A DNA stretch of 54,643 nt. Source: Owenweeksia sp. GTDB lineage: Bacteria; Bacteroidota; Bacteroidia; Flavobacteriales; Schleiferiaceae. The position numbers and the translations under genes are program-made. The stretch's first letter is position 1. The number at the start of each line of letters is the position of its first letter. The stretch covers positions 1 to 54,643 of the forward strand of contig JANQHO010000027.1 in the NCBI GenBank assembly GCA_028277105.1. The letters run 5' to 3'. Positions 8,601 to 18,600 of the stretch are shown here, piece by piece. Under the pieces are notes generated by a model that saw nothing but the letters and a program-made list of their open reading frames with translations, was not told the origin of the DNA and did no database searches.

Positions 8601-11600
8601 TTATAAAGGTTCCCCGGTACTGAGCAATAAGCTGTATGAAGATGCTAATAATGCCTTTGGAGGAGGGAGAAGCCCCAACCTGGAACTGGTGGTAAACCTG
8701 CCTGTACCTATCAGAGCTACGGATGCGGCTACGGCTAGAGCTATTTTCATGGATCGCTATATGAGAGAAGAACTGAGAGGGGCCCTCGCGCGCGGGATAA
8801 TGGGCAGGCTTTACTATAAATGTGCGGTCAACACCGGCCTGGAAAATGACGAATATGATTTTGTTACCGGTTATGCCGATATCGATAAGGTAAGCGGTAT
8901 GATCAGTTGTTCAGGCTGTAGTTTCAATAAAACTATCGGTGGTTCAAGTGGAGTTTATTACAATCAGGCTATCATCAGGCTCAGGCCCGCCAAGCTCAAA
9001 GACGATGAAAGAGGGTCGGATGTAAATCCCATTTCCAAGGCTACCTGGCAAATGGTAAGAACCTACCTCTACAAATTGGCTTTCCCCGCTTCCTCCATGG
9101 AAGATGATAATCTCGGCTTTAACTTACCTACAGTGCAGTTGCTGTTCTCTTTTATAGAAGATATAAGAGTAATGCTCAAAGGGGTTAATGCCGAAATGAG
9201 GCGTAAAGGAATTGGCCAGAAAATAGTGCCCGGTAAATCTTTTGTGCGCCTTCACAATCCCGACTACAAAAAAATAGGAGGAGGGCATCGCGTAAAAAGA
9301 TTGCAGATGATCGATGAATGGGGCATTATGAATACCGATGTTAATACTGACTACATAGAACCAGGGGCTGTTTACGGAAAGTTGTATTCTTATACTACTA
9401 CTCATCCTAGCCTGAAGGATGAAAATGGCGATCCTTTGGCAATTAGCAGCGGGGTCGCTTCTTACGAACCTTTAATAGGAGGGGATGAAAATCCTTTCAG
9501 AAGGCCTATAGAATACGAGTTGAAGCGCCACTTATACGCTAACGATATCCTCTATGCCGAAGCTCCCTTTGGCGAGGTGTTTTTTCCCAGCCCATCTGTT
9601 ATTTACTCTCAGGTAAGAGTAAGAGACTATGTTCCTCCGATCTTTAACCTTACGGTAAACGGCACCGGAGAATCGGTATTTGAGCATTATACCGCTTATG
9701 ATTTCCCGATAAAAACAGAGTATACCCCTCCCCAGAAAATGGAGGAGAACTCCAGCCCGATCAAAGCATTATTCAGCATGAAGTCTACTTATGAGCTGGC
9801 GATGAGCCAGGGCTACTCAGTAGTGATGAACGATATGCACGGTAAGGAAAAGGCCATTACGGTTTATGGCGAAGGGCAGTCGGGGGATGATTTTATATCC
9901 AGGGTAGAATACCTCTATAAATCAAGCGGAGATTACCACAGTTACCTGGACAACCGGGTGAATGTATTGAACGAAGAGGGAAACAAGGAAAGCAATGTGC
10001 TGGTAAATGTGGATTTTGACATGGTACACGATACCAAACAAACCCTTACCCGCTCCAAAAGCCGTTCTTACCAGGCCAATGTAAATACCATCATAACCGA
10101 AGCTTTAGCTATTCCTCTACCTGTTCCTACTTTTTTTATTCATAAATCAGATGACACCCAAAGACATAAGATGTCGGTCATCACCAAAGTGGTACAGAAA
10201 TACGGCATATTGGAAAAGACCATAGCAGAAGATCAGCAGGCGCGGATCGAGACGAAAAACGAGCTTTTTGATAAAGAGACCGGGCGGGTTTTACTGAGCC
10301 GGGTTACCAATCAATACGACAAAACCAATGATCACCGTAGCATGACCTATCCCGCTCACTGGGCTTACAACCGTATGGGGCCAGCCTATAAAAATATAGA
10401 CAAGGAATTTGCCGAGCAGCTGGCAGGTGATGTGGTTGATGCCAACGGTCAGATACAAACTCCTTACGATCAGCATTTTGTAACAGGTGATGAGGTGATG
10501 GTATACGACAATAATGGCAATGTGGATCAAAAATACTGGGTGATTGAGGGTCTATGTACATCTGCTTGTGGTGAACAAGCCAATATCACCGGTCTGTTCC
10601 TGATAGACCGGGGTGGCAGTTTGTACAATAAGTCCATTGCCCAAACCTTCAGGATCATTCGCTCCGGCCGTAGGAACCAGTCCGGCATAGCTGTAGGTAA
10701 CTTCACAGCTAAACAGGGACTTGACGGCTATTCCTGGAAAACACAAGCTTTGTCTGGCTTTCAGGCATTGAATAACACTGCTCAGGAATTTACCGAATAC
10801 GCTCGTTATCAATTGAGGGATATGGGCGCAGCCGAGTGTAGCGATCAACAGATCAATCCTTTTGTTTGGGGGGTATTGGGTAACTGGAAACCTCAAAAGA
10901 GCTGGGTGTATAATGTAGAAAGAAATTATGTTCCCGGCAACCTGAAAGATGACGGCTATTTTGATATGAAACCCTTTTGGGTGTGGAATAGCATTGATAA
11001 TAAGTGGGAAGTAAACAGTACGTTGGACAACTGGCAAACTCTTACAGAGAATACTTTGTACCATAACTCAGGCTTTGCTATAGAAAATCGCAATGAGATC
11101 GGTACCTATATATCCCAACTGGCTACTTTGAACAATACGGCCGTAAAAGCCGTGGCCAATAACGCCCGTTACCGGGAGATCATCAATGAATCGTTCGAGG
11201 ATTTTAGCATGCTCAACGATAAATACAACAACGGATACTGGAGTTATTTATGTAGCCAGAACCGCATAGGTTTATACAAAGGAGTAGACAACGGTAGTTT
11301 ATCCTATACTAATAGTACAGCCCATACTGGTAAACATTCTCTTGAACTACCTCTTAATTCTACCTATAACCTAACCTCTATTTTCTTTTTGCCTGATAAT
11401 CCTAATACTCCCGGTGTAGTCCCGGTACCTTATCTGCCCCAGGGATGGGAAAGGCTGCAGAATGTGAGTTTTGCCGATGTGGCAGATGGGGAAGAAGCCG
11501 GCTTTGTAGTAAGCTACTGGAGAAGGCTGGGAACAAGCCTGGATTACGATGTCAATAAGCCCCTCAAAGAACAATACGATCCGGTAGAGATTGGTATTAC

Positions 11601-11973
11601 CATGGATCCCGGTACCCTGACCTATGCGCGTAAAACCCAAAAGTCAGTGATCATAGACGGTTGGCAGAAAATAGATGAGATCATCACTTTTGTTATGCCT
11701 TCCGGAGCGGTAGATGCTGAGATATCATTGCGCAATACTTCCACTACTGCCAAAGGCTATATAGATGATATCCGCATTCACCCCCTGCATTCCAATATGG
11801 TGAGCCATGTTTACGATATCTATACCAATCGCAAAGTAGCCGATCTGGATGATAATAACTACGCCACTTTTTACGAATACAATGAGGAAGGAAGCCTGAT
11901 CCGGGTGAAGAAAGAAACCGAAAAAGGTATAGTCACCGTACAGGAAGCCCGTGATTTTACCGTAAGAAACTAA
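5668..11973 (+). CDS. Giant secreted SpvB/TcB-like protein (copy 1, gene 4)
   Basis: 2101 residues. Signal peptide 1-36 (hydrophobic 10-30, ends ALAS). Residues about 50-115 hold the block known from Bacteroidota RHS partner proteins and reminiscent of SpvB/TcB: GDFSYNIPLLDIEGYPINI, MDQEASWVGLGWTLNPG, RGLPDDF. A Gly-rich beta region follows (about 125-300), then long beta-rich stretches with SGGTVKIDYEADDYAY near 945. A carbohydrate-binding-like sandwich lies near 1865-2040 and ends GYIDDIRIHP; one YD-type repeat (YNEEGSLIRVKKE) closes the protein. In ABC toxins TcB and TcC together form a cocoon around the effector; here the same division between this gene and the RHS gene is inferred. It overlaps gene 3 by 4 nt and precedes gene 5 by 13 nt. 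The partner copy is at 30919-37233. Confidence 0.85.
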   Translation: MICIIRKHRFTKVIACFLAIFFLFDFLMPVQALASGPNQPEYTSFNHASVSELVNTATGDFSYNIPLLDIEGYPINITYNAGATMDQEASWVGLGWTLNPGVLNRTMRGLPDDFMGDEIKQQINIKKNYTLGAEIGAGVEIFGAGDGFATFGVSTGVFYNNYKGLGINRGLNFSLRAGKYFGAGVGVNITHNSQKGLTISPDASLKARIKGSNGNSASASVGVGTSYNTRSGMSDLSLSLNASITNADGSKQRKTINGNEFDVTTSGGGISFSASIPIGTSTYFPSIQFPRKARAFELMTKGGAEVKGAYPYFSRKGYYMSEEISHKNLSSQAYGYLYAHKGQGKLGAMHDFNRANDGMVSSETPNLPLTNQTYDIFMATAQGLSSMFRAHRSDVGTVYDNKIKTTTSSNYVGLEGGFGSYTEVGGNVNTFELEQTSGKWTAFDNAKLDFMGRDHSLVEGNYDFEEAYFRQSGEGLAINQAYYNAMGGERAVRLQLGNSEPSAITPTLVNRAGSTVNSNVANLHNSQRNKRGVVINYLNAKQARDYALEKLIESHTLDSFDYTVAATATTNYIKGEGHYTYLDNSIDRITHANNKEHHISEVSVTTQGGKRFVYGIPSYSRAYEERSFNVAPNSGFNSTASFFDDGLKSFNGTSDNSINNSNKKDGFFQKKSVPDYATSYLLTTVLSADYVDVSGNGPSVDDLGSYTKFNYTRVHGNYGWKQPYEQGMASFNAGFRSDKKDDRASYAKGQKEIWYLHSIETKNYIAEFQLIERADAIEANFVADGGQGSAKMYALEEIRLYARKDKEINGNNAIPLKTIHFKYSYSLCKGLPTLPANVGKLTLDEIYFTHGYSQKAWFSPYKFFYADPDHTKETNEDDDYNQNYDYNSYDRWGNYKQKKTGTGQNLSTATNLSNADFPYVNNNPNDNTNYRPNRDAAMWALHVIQLPSGGTVKIDYEADDYAYVQNKKAMQMTSVAGFYKGSPVLSNKLYEDANNAFGGGRSPNLELVVNLPVPIRATDAATARAIFMDRYMREELRGALARGIMGRLYYKCAVNTGLENDEYDFVTGYADIDKVSGMISCSGCSFNKTIGGSSGVYYNQAIIRLRPAKLKDDERGSDVNPISKATWQMVRTYLYKLAFPASSMEDDNLGFNLPTVQLLFSFIEDIRVMLKGVNAEMRRKGIGQKIVPGKSFVRLHNPDYKKIGGGHRVKRLQMIDEWGIMNTDVNTDYIEPGAVYGKLYSYTTTHPSLKDENGDPLAISSGVASYEPLIGGDENPFRRPIEYELKRHLYANDILYAEAPFGEVFFPSPSVIYSQVRVRDYVPPIFNLTVNGTGESVFEHYTAYDFPIKTEYTPPQKMEENSSPIKALFSMKSTYELAMSQGYSVVMNDMHGKEKAITVYGEGQSGDDFISRVEYLYKSSGDYHSYLDNRVNVLNEEGNKESNVLVNVDFDMVHDTKQTLTRSKSRSYQANVNTIITEALAIPLPVPTFFIHKSDDTQRHKMSVITKVVQKYGILEKTIAEDQQARIETKNELFDKETGRVLLSRVTNQYDKTNDHRSMTYPAHWAYNRMGPAYKNIDKEFAEQLAGDVVDANGQIQTPYDQHFVTGDEVMVYDNNGNVDQKYWVIEGLCTSACGEQANITGLFLIDRGGSLYNKSIAQTFRIIRSGRRNQSGIAVGNFTAKQGLDGYSWKTQALSGFQALNNTAQEFTEYARYQLRDMGAAECSDQQINPFVWGVLGNWKPQKSWVYNVERNYVPGNLKDDGYFDMKPFWVWNSIDNKWEVNSTLDNWQTLTENTLYHNSGFAIENRNEIGTYISQLATLNNTAVKAVANNARYREIINESFEDFSMLNDKYNNGYWSYLCSQNRIGLYKGVDNGSLSYTNSTAHTGKHSLELPLNSTYNLTSIFFLPDNPNTPGVVPVPYLPQGWERLQNVSFADVADGEEAGFVVSYWRRLGTSLDYDVNKPLKEQYDPVEIGITMDPGTLTYARKTQKSVIIDGWQKIDEIITFVMPSGAVDAEISLRNTSTTAKGYIDDIRIHPLHSNMVSHVYDIYTNRKVADLDDNNYATFYEYNEEGSLIRVKKETEKGIVTVQEARDFTVRN

Positions 11974-11986
11974 AACAACAGTTGAT

Positions 11987-12673
11987 ATGCGCCATTTAAC
12001 CCTATTTCTCGTTTTAGCCTGTGGCTCAATGCTCAAAGGCCAGGACAGTACCCAAATAGTAAATGAGATATTGGCCTTGGCCAGGCCTTTCCAGGAAAAT
12101 AAAGCCTGGCATATTCAACAGGAGATCGTTATGCTCGATAAGACTAACGGGGAAGTGTTAGACCGTGAAAAAACGGAAACCTATCGCCTGGGCAACAGTC
12201 AGTATTCCAAACAATTCTCAGAAGAAATACTCCTGCGGCAACCTTACCTGGTGAAAGTTGACAATCGGTCCAGGGAAATAAAAGTGGAATCCTATCAGCC
12301 GGAAGGTCTGACTGCTTTACCACTGGAAGAATACTTCAGTCTCTACCGGAACATAGAATACCGGGAGACCGATGAGCACAAGATCTACTATCTGCAGCTA
12401 CAGGAGTATTACATCTATAAAGAACTGGAAATATGGGTGGGTAAAGGAGCCGGGCAATTGAAAAAGCTCACTATTTATCCCAAATATCCCATGGAAATAA
12501 AAGGGCGTGAAAGAGAGGTCAAACTCGACATTGTTTACGAGAAAATAGACTTCAACCCCTCCGGATTGGAAAAACAGCTGAGTACGGCAAAATACTTTAC
12601 GGTAAAAGGGAAAGAACTCAAGCTCAAGGCTCCTTACCGGGATTACACATTGATTAACTATTTAAACCTCTAA
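11987..12673 (+). CDS. Small secreted protein, possibly LolA-like (copy 1, gene 5)
   Basis: 228 residues. N-terminal signal peptide ending near MLKGQ-D. A Cys in the hydrophobic part (LACGS) looks like a lipobox, but the second copy has Phe there, so cleavage by signal peptidase I is more likely. The mature protein is beta-rich with repeated Tyr/Lys/Glu strands (KTETYRLG, QYSKQFSEEI, YYLQLQEYYIYKELEIWV, PKYPMEIKG) that recall the open half-barrel of LolA/LolB-type lipid carriers. That resemblance is by eye and weak. It lies between the two giant genes, 13 nt after one and 4 nt before the other, so a role in export or maturation of these proteins is plausible but unproven. Confidence 0.75.
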   Translation: MRHLTLFLVLACGSMLKGQDSTQIVNEILALARPFQENKAWHIQQEIVMLDKTNGEVLDREKTETYRLGNSQYSKQFSEEILLRQPYLVKVDNRSREIKVESYQPEGLTALPLEEYFSLYRNIEYRETDEHKIYYLQLQEYYIYKELEIWVGKGAGQLKKLTIYPKYPMEIKGREREVKLDIVYEKIDFNPSGLEKQLSTAKYFTVKGKELKLKAPYRDYTLINYLNL

Positions 12674-12677
12674 GGTC

Positions 12678-15600
12678 ATGTTACAAAACTCAAACCTCTT
12701 TAAGATATTTTCAGGCCTGGCTTTAAGTATTGTTGTGGCCTTTCCATATAGTTTAACGGCCCGCGATGAAGGGGTTAACACCCGCCTGCAAGGAGGCAGT
12801 AACCTGCTGCCGGGGGCTGTGCTAACAGTAGAAGACAATAAGTTCTTCCACATGGAGGTTCACGATCCTGTGAATAATCCCAGCGATCCCTGGACCGATC
12901 ATTTTGTCAATGCCAGTGTACTGAACAAAGTGACCTTTGGGATAGATGAATCCGTGACTGAAAACCTGGGAGCAGATTTTGCCTATACCATCAATTTTGA
13001 TATTGAACTTTGGCGCTATCAAAGTGGGAGCTGGGTGCAAAGCGTGCAAAGCGGGCTGGAGCTGGATATCAATTACAAAACTCTTTACGGAGCTAACCTC
13101 GACCGTTCTGTCATATCTTTTGAAAATGTTCACAGATCTGTTATTACCGTTAACTCCATCACGGATATCAATGGGAACCTGGTTACAGCAGGTTCTCCGG
13201 CTATTGAGAATATCTACCTCGAAAATGCCGTGGAAGTAGAGCGCTATTACTATTTTGATCCTGCCCTTATACCGGATATTGCCCAGTTGTTACAGGAAAA
13301 GTCTGCCGACAATCACCTTACTCTTTACTGGCCCTTTATTCCCGAAGCCGAACAATACGACCTGGAATGGACCTTTGTAGACTATTATTCTGACAGCACC
13401 CAAAACTGGCAGTACGATTTTGAACAGCAGGCTAACCGGGTAAGGATAAACGTGACCCAATACACTTTTCCCCTGGTTTTTGACGAAGGTTATATGCTCT
13501 TCCGTTACCGCCCGGTATATGGCTCTCCTTTAGATGGTGGTCTCCCGGTAGAGGGACGCTGGTCTACTCACAATTCCGGTGCTTCCGGCATGGTAGCTTC
13601 CTATCCCGTTAATGCGGTACACACTATTTCACCTACGGCTTCTGCTTCAGTAGCTATCGAATCCAGGCCCCACGAAACCACCATGAACTGGCAGTACAGT
13701 GCCGTTTATGCCGAAGACAGCCGTTCTTCCCATGCAGTAGCTTATTCCGATGGTTTTCAGAGACTGCGTCAGCAAATTGCCAGCTTACCCACACAGGATC
13801 AAACCGCTGTAAGCTCTGTAGTTTATGATCACACCGGGCGGCCTGCCGTACAGATCCTTCCGGTGCCCATGAACGATGCTGAACTGCATTTTTTCCATGG
13901 TTTAAACCAGGTAACTGATGTCAGTGGCAGTGAACCCTTCAGCGCCAAACATTTTGATGATGATAATGTCTATCTCAATGGCAGTGGGGTAGCAACGGAA
14001 TGCGATATCAATTTTCCGGGCCTTAGTGTTAGCCATTCCCTGGGAGCAGCTAAATATTATTCCGATCAAAATCCCGACAAAGAAGGCATGCAGGCCTATG
14101 TTCCCATTTCCCAGGATGCTTACAGTTCTGATGATGCTTATCCTTTTACTTTAGTGCAATATATGCCCGACCATACCGGGCGGATAAAGCGGCAAACCAA
14201 CGCAGGAGCTGATCATACTTTAGGAAGCAGGCATGAAACCCGGGTCTACTATGATGTACCCTTACCGGGGGAGCTGCAGTTTTTCTTCAATGCCAATGAT
14301 CTGGGCAACATCAACAGCTACCGCAGGGTTATTACCAAGGATCCCAACGGGCAGTTGTCTTTTCAATACCTCAATAACTTCGATAAGGTGGTCATTTCTT
14401 CTTTATCACCTCAGAACCCCCAGGCCTATATGCCGGTAAACCCCGGACTCCCTCCTCAAACGATCAGCAACTTGTTAGAGTATGCTACCGATGAAGATCC
14501 GCTATCCGTAAGCCTCACCCGTTTTGTGGAAAAAGGAGAGGAGGTAAAATACCGCTATTACCTCGATCCCCAGCCCTACAAAGATGCCTGTATTGACGAA
14601 AACCTGGGCGCCCCTCCAGTTTGTTTCGATTGTCTATACGAACTGGAAATAGAACTCAAATTCATTGATGAATGTGGTAATGAGATGGTGATCAATCCCA
14701 CTGGGCCAGGTGGTAGTTCTATGTCTCCTATGCCTTTTGATACCATTGTAGGCGATTCTGCTTTTTACAATACAACTTGTGAGGCAACAGCAGATGATCG
14801 TTATGACTTTCCCAACAATACTTATGAAACAAACGACCTGTCTAATTCCATTACTTTTCCCGAAAACGGTTACCTCACCATCACCAAAACTTTACGGGTA
14901 ATACCGGGAGCTGCCGAAGAATATGCTGACCTGTACATAGGAGAGCTGGAAAATGCCAAAGAGCAGAATTACCTCAGCGGCAGTTGTGATTTTAAGACCA
15001 AAGAAGAGTGGATCTGTGAACAACTGACCGGTATGACTGCTGCGATAGAAGACTGCCAGAACTACGGCTGCGAAGAAGCCTTTTTAAATGAAATGGCTCC
15101 TAATTACCAGGATGAGTACCAGGAATACCTCGATGGGCTGGACAATGAACCCATAACATTTTTGGAATATATGCAAACGACTTACGGTACTTTGTACAAC
15201 AATTACATCAACGATTGTAATGCGGCTGGTACCAATACTGTAAATCACTGTGCTGCTTTAAAAGAAGCTATGCTGGCTGACCTGATGCCCGGAGGGCAAT
15301 ACGCCCGGTATGAGGTTGTCAGTACCGTTGGCGGTACGGTTACTTACAGTGCTACAGACAATACTTCCATTTTTCACAGTACACCGGCTGCTCCCCTGCA
15401 AAACTTCGGTTCGGTAAGCTATGATCAAGCTACTTACCCCATTATCAATGGCGTAGCTACCGACCCGGCCGGGATGAGTCTGCAGGACTTTATTCTTAAT
15501 TTCAATCCTCTTTGGACGGAAGCCCTTTTGCCTTTGCACCCTGAATATTGTTACATCCAGTTTTGCGAAAGCAATGCTACCGTCTTTGCTTACGAAGCCA

Positions 15601-18600
15601 ATATGCTGGCGGTAAACGACTATCAGGAGGCCCTTTGCCAGGGCTATTTCAACCCTCAGAACACGGGAAGCTGTACCGCTGTTTCCATTCCTACTTTACC
15701 AGGAGGGGGATGTACGGCCAATTTCGACCCCTATACCAATGCTAACATCCAGGGTTATGTCAACAGTTTAAATCATTCCTCGGTAGGTTTTAACGGAGGC
15801 CCGGCTGATTGTATCTGGGATGTGGCTATGAAAATAGTTCACAATACTCCCTTGCCTAATACTCTTGGAACGGATACCTGCCTGGAAGACCGCGAATGGC
15901 AGGCCTTCCGCTCCCTTTACCTGATGGGCCGTAAGGTACTGATCGATTCGGCTTTTTTCAGCCAGTATCCCAACTGCTACAACTCAATGGGGAAGCTTAA
16001 AACCGCATTTGAGCAAAAGATACAAAGAGTTCCTTTTTACAATTTTACAGGCTCTATGAGTTTTGCCTATCTGCAAGACTCCCTCGCTGCCCAGTGGACT
16101 TATGTAACAGGTGGGGCCGGAGCCAATGCCAGTAATATGGGCCTTTGTGATGTGTGTGACGATTACGCCCTGGCCTGGAAATCCAAACTCTCTGCGTGTT
16201 CCGGTAGCAGCGCCATCCTGGATAATGCCGTAGAAGCCATTCGTCAGCTTTGTGAATACCAGTGTACTCAATCCAATGGAAGCTATCAGGGTTATCAGCT
16301 CAATCCCTTGGGAGCTACTACTGTGGCCGGGCATAGTTTTTTGCCGGTATCTGGCTCCTACACCCCTCCTGCCAGTGGTGCTCCTATTAATTCAGGGGGT
16401 TTGAATTTTACCGCAGCCAGTGTGGATGATATTCTCCGCCAATATTACGGCACCAACTGGCGCAATATGGATTGCAATGCCTTTATGATCAATACTCCCC
16501 GGCCTTTTGGACAGAACAACGGCTCCCGCCTGGACGATTGTGGTTGCACAATTATAATAGAAGAGATCGCGGCAGAATTTGCCGGGGGAAGCCTGCCTAC
16601 CGGAGTAACCACTGAAGCCCAGTTATTTGAATACCGCTACGGTTATGAACTGCCGGATTACAAAAATTTAAGATGTATCTGCTACGATTATCTTGAGGGA
16701 GGGGGGCAGCCCCTCACCGAGGAAGAACTGCTGGCCATGCAGATCCCCTTTCCGAAAGAGCTGACTTGTAAGTTCTGTGTAAGCTGTGCCAATGTGCAAA
16801 CAGTGATCAACAATTTTAATACTTATTTTGGTCTAAGCTCTCTGAACGACTGGACCAATAGCCAGACCTTTGGCCCTGTATTTACCAATTTTGCTAATAT
16901 TACCCTAAGCGAACAGTTGGGAATGCTGGCCAGTAGTGACGTTGACCTGAGTTTTGATGATTACGCCCGACTGATGAACGATTGTGAGGCCTATTGTGAT
17001 TCCCAGTTTGTGGGAGGCGATAACCTCACCGAATACGCCTATGAAATACAGGAGTTCCTCAATGATCTGATTGATCATAATAAGTTTACCGCCAGTACTC
17101 CGGATTCCCTGCCGAAATACTTTGATTTTTACCGCAACAACCTCTACGAATGTAATTTCAGTGGGCAAGTGGAGGTGACTACCCAAACAGCTACTAATCT
17201 TTCAGCTTCTGGCTTTTTGATCACGGTTCAATTGAGGGATGTTCCCAACGGCTGTAATTTTGAGAACAAAGACATCGACTTGCTTTGTACGGGCTGTACC
17301 AGTTCCATTGATTTAAGCGATATAGCTTATTTCGACTATATCGCTGCTGATTTTACCGGTACGGTAGGATTTGGGGATCGGTATGACTTTCGCATTAAAG
17401 CTTTTTTGCAGGACGGGACCGAAATACTGTTTGACGAGTGTTATGCCCATAAAGCGTTACTTCCTTCTGCTAAATGCTATCCAGTTTACAGCAGTCTGGT
17501 TTCAACTTCTTCCTATTGCAGTGGTTCAGGCAGTTATACGGGTTACATGCCTCAGTTGTGTTTTCCCGGTATGAAATACAAAGAACGAGACCCCTGTACC
17601 GATGCCATTATAGAAAATGGTATTGCCGCGGGAGAATTGCTGTACGAGCAAGCTACAGAAGAACTCAAGGAGGATTTCCGCAACAATTACACAGCTTTTT
17701 GCGGGGGCAAAAGCGTCAGCCTGGACGAAACCTTTGAGCTGAAGCACAAGGTGAACAACACCTATACCATGCTCTATTATTACGATCATTTGGGAAATCT
17801 GGTGCAAACCGTTCCTCCGGAAGGCGTGGATAGTTCGGGTAATAAAGCCCACAAAATGACTACGGAATATCAGTACAACAGCCGTAATCTTTCCACTCAG
17901 CAGCAAATGCCCGATCACGGTTATTGGGATAACTCCAATCCACCCAACTGGATAAAAGGTACCACTAAATTTGTTTACAATAGCAAGACTCAGATCGTAT
18001 TGAGCCAGAACGAAAAGCAGCGATTAGGGAAAAACATAGGAGGTACTGTTTATCCCGGCTATTCCTATTCCCTCTATGACGGTTTGGGCCGGGTGATCGA
18101 AAGTGGTTTGATCTACGGGGAGTTTAGTGATGGCACTTCCCTCTTAAATATGACTGATGCAGCTTATAGTGCAGGTGTACAGCAAGTGATCAGCGACCCC
18201 GCCTTTCCGGCTAATGTAACTTCCACCGGATCGGGAGCCAGCTGGAACCTGCACGGGCGTAGCGAAGTGAGCCACACCCGCTATGATGTGAGCCTGAGTA
18301 CTACTATCGACCAGCTGTTTGACGGAGGGCAGCTCAATCTGCTGAACCGGGTGGCCTCGGTTACGTACAGCGAAGTGTACAATGCTTCCCCTGCCGTATA
18401 CGATCACGCTATCCACTACAGTTACGATGAAATGGGCAATGTGGAGAAGATCATTAACGATTATCCCACCCTGGAAGAAGTGGATCAGCGCTATAAAAAG
18501 GTAGATTATACCTTTGATCTGGTAAGCGGCAACGTCAAAGAAGTGGCCTACCAGAAAGGGGAAGTAGATGCCTTTTACCACCGCTATATCTACGATCAGG

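Noticed and set aside
12017..12028. Lipobox-like LAC in the copy-1 gene-5 signal peptide
   Set aside because: The Cys is replaced by Phe in the equal-length paralogue and the residue at -2 is Leu, so a lipoprotein call is not supported.
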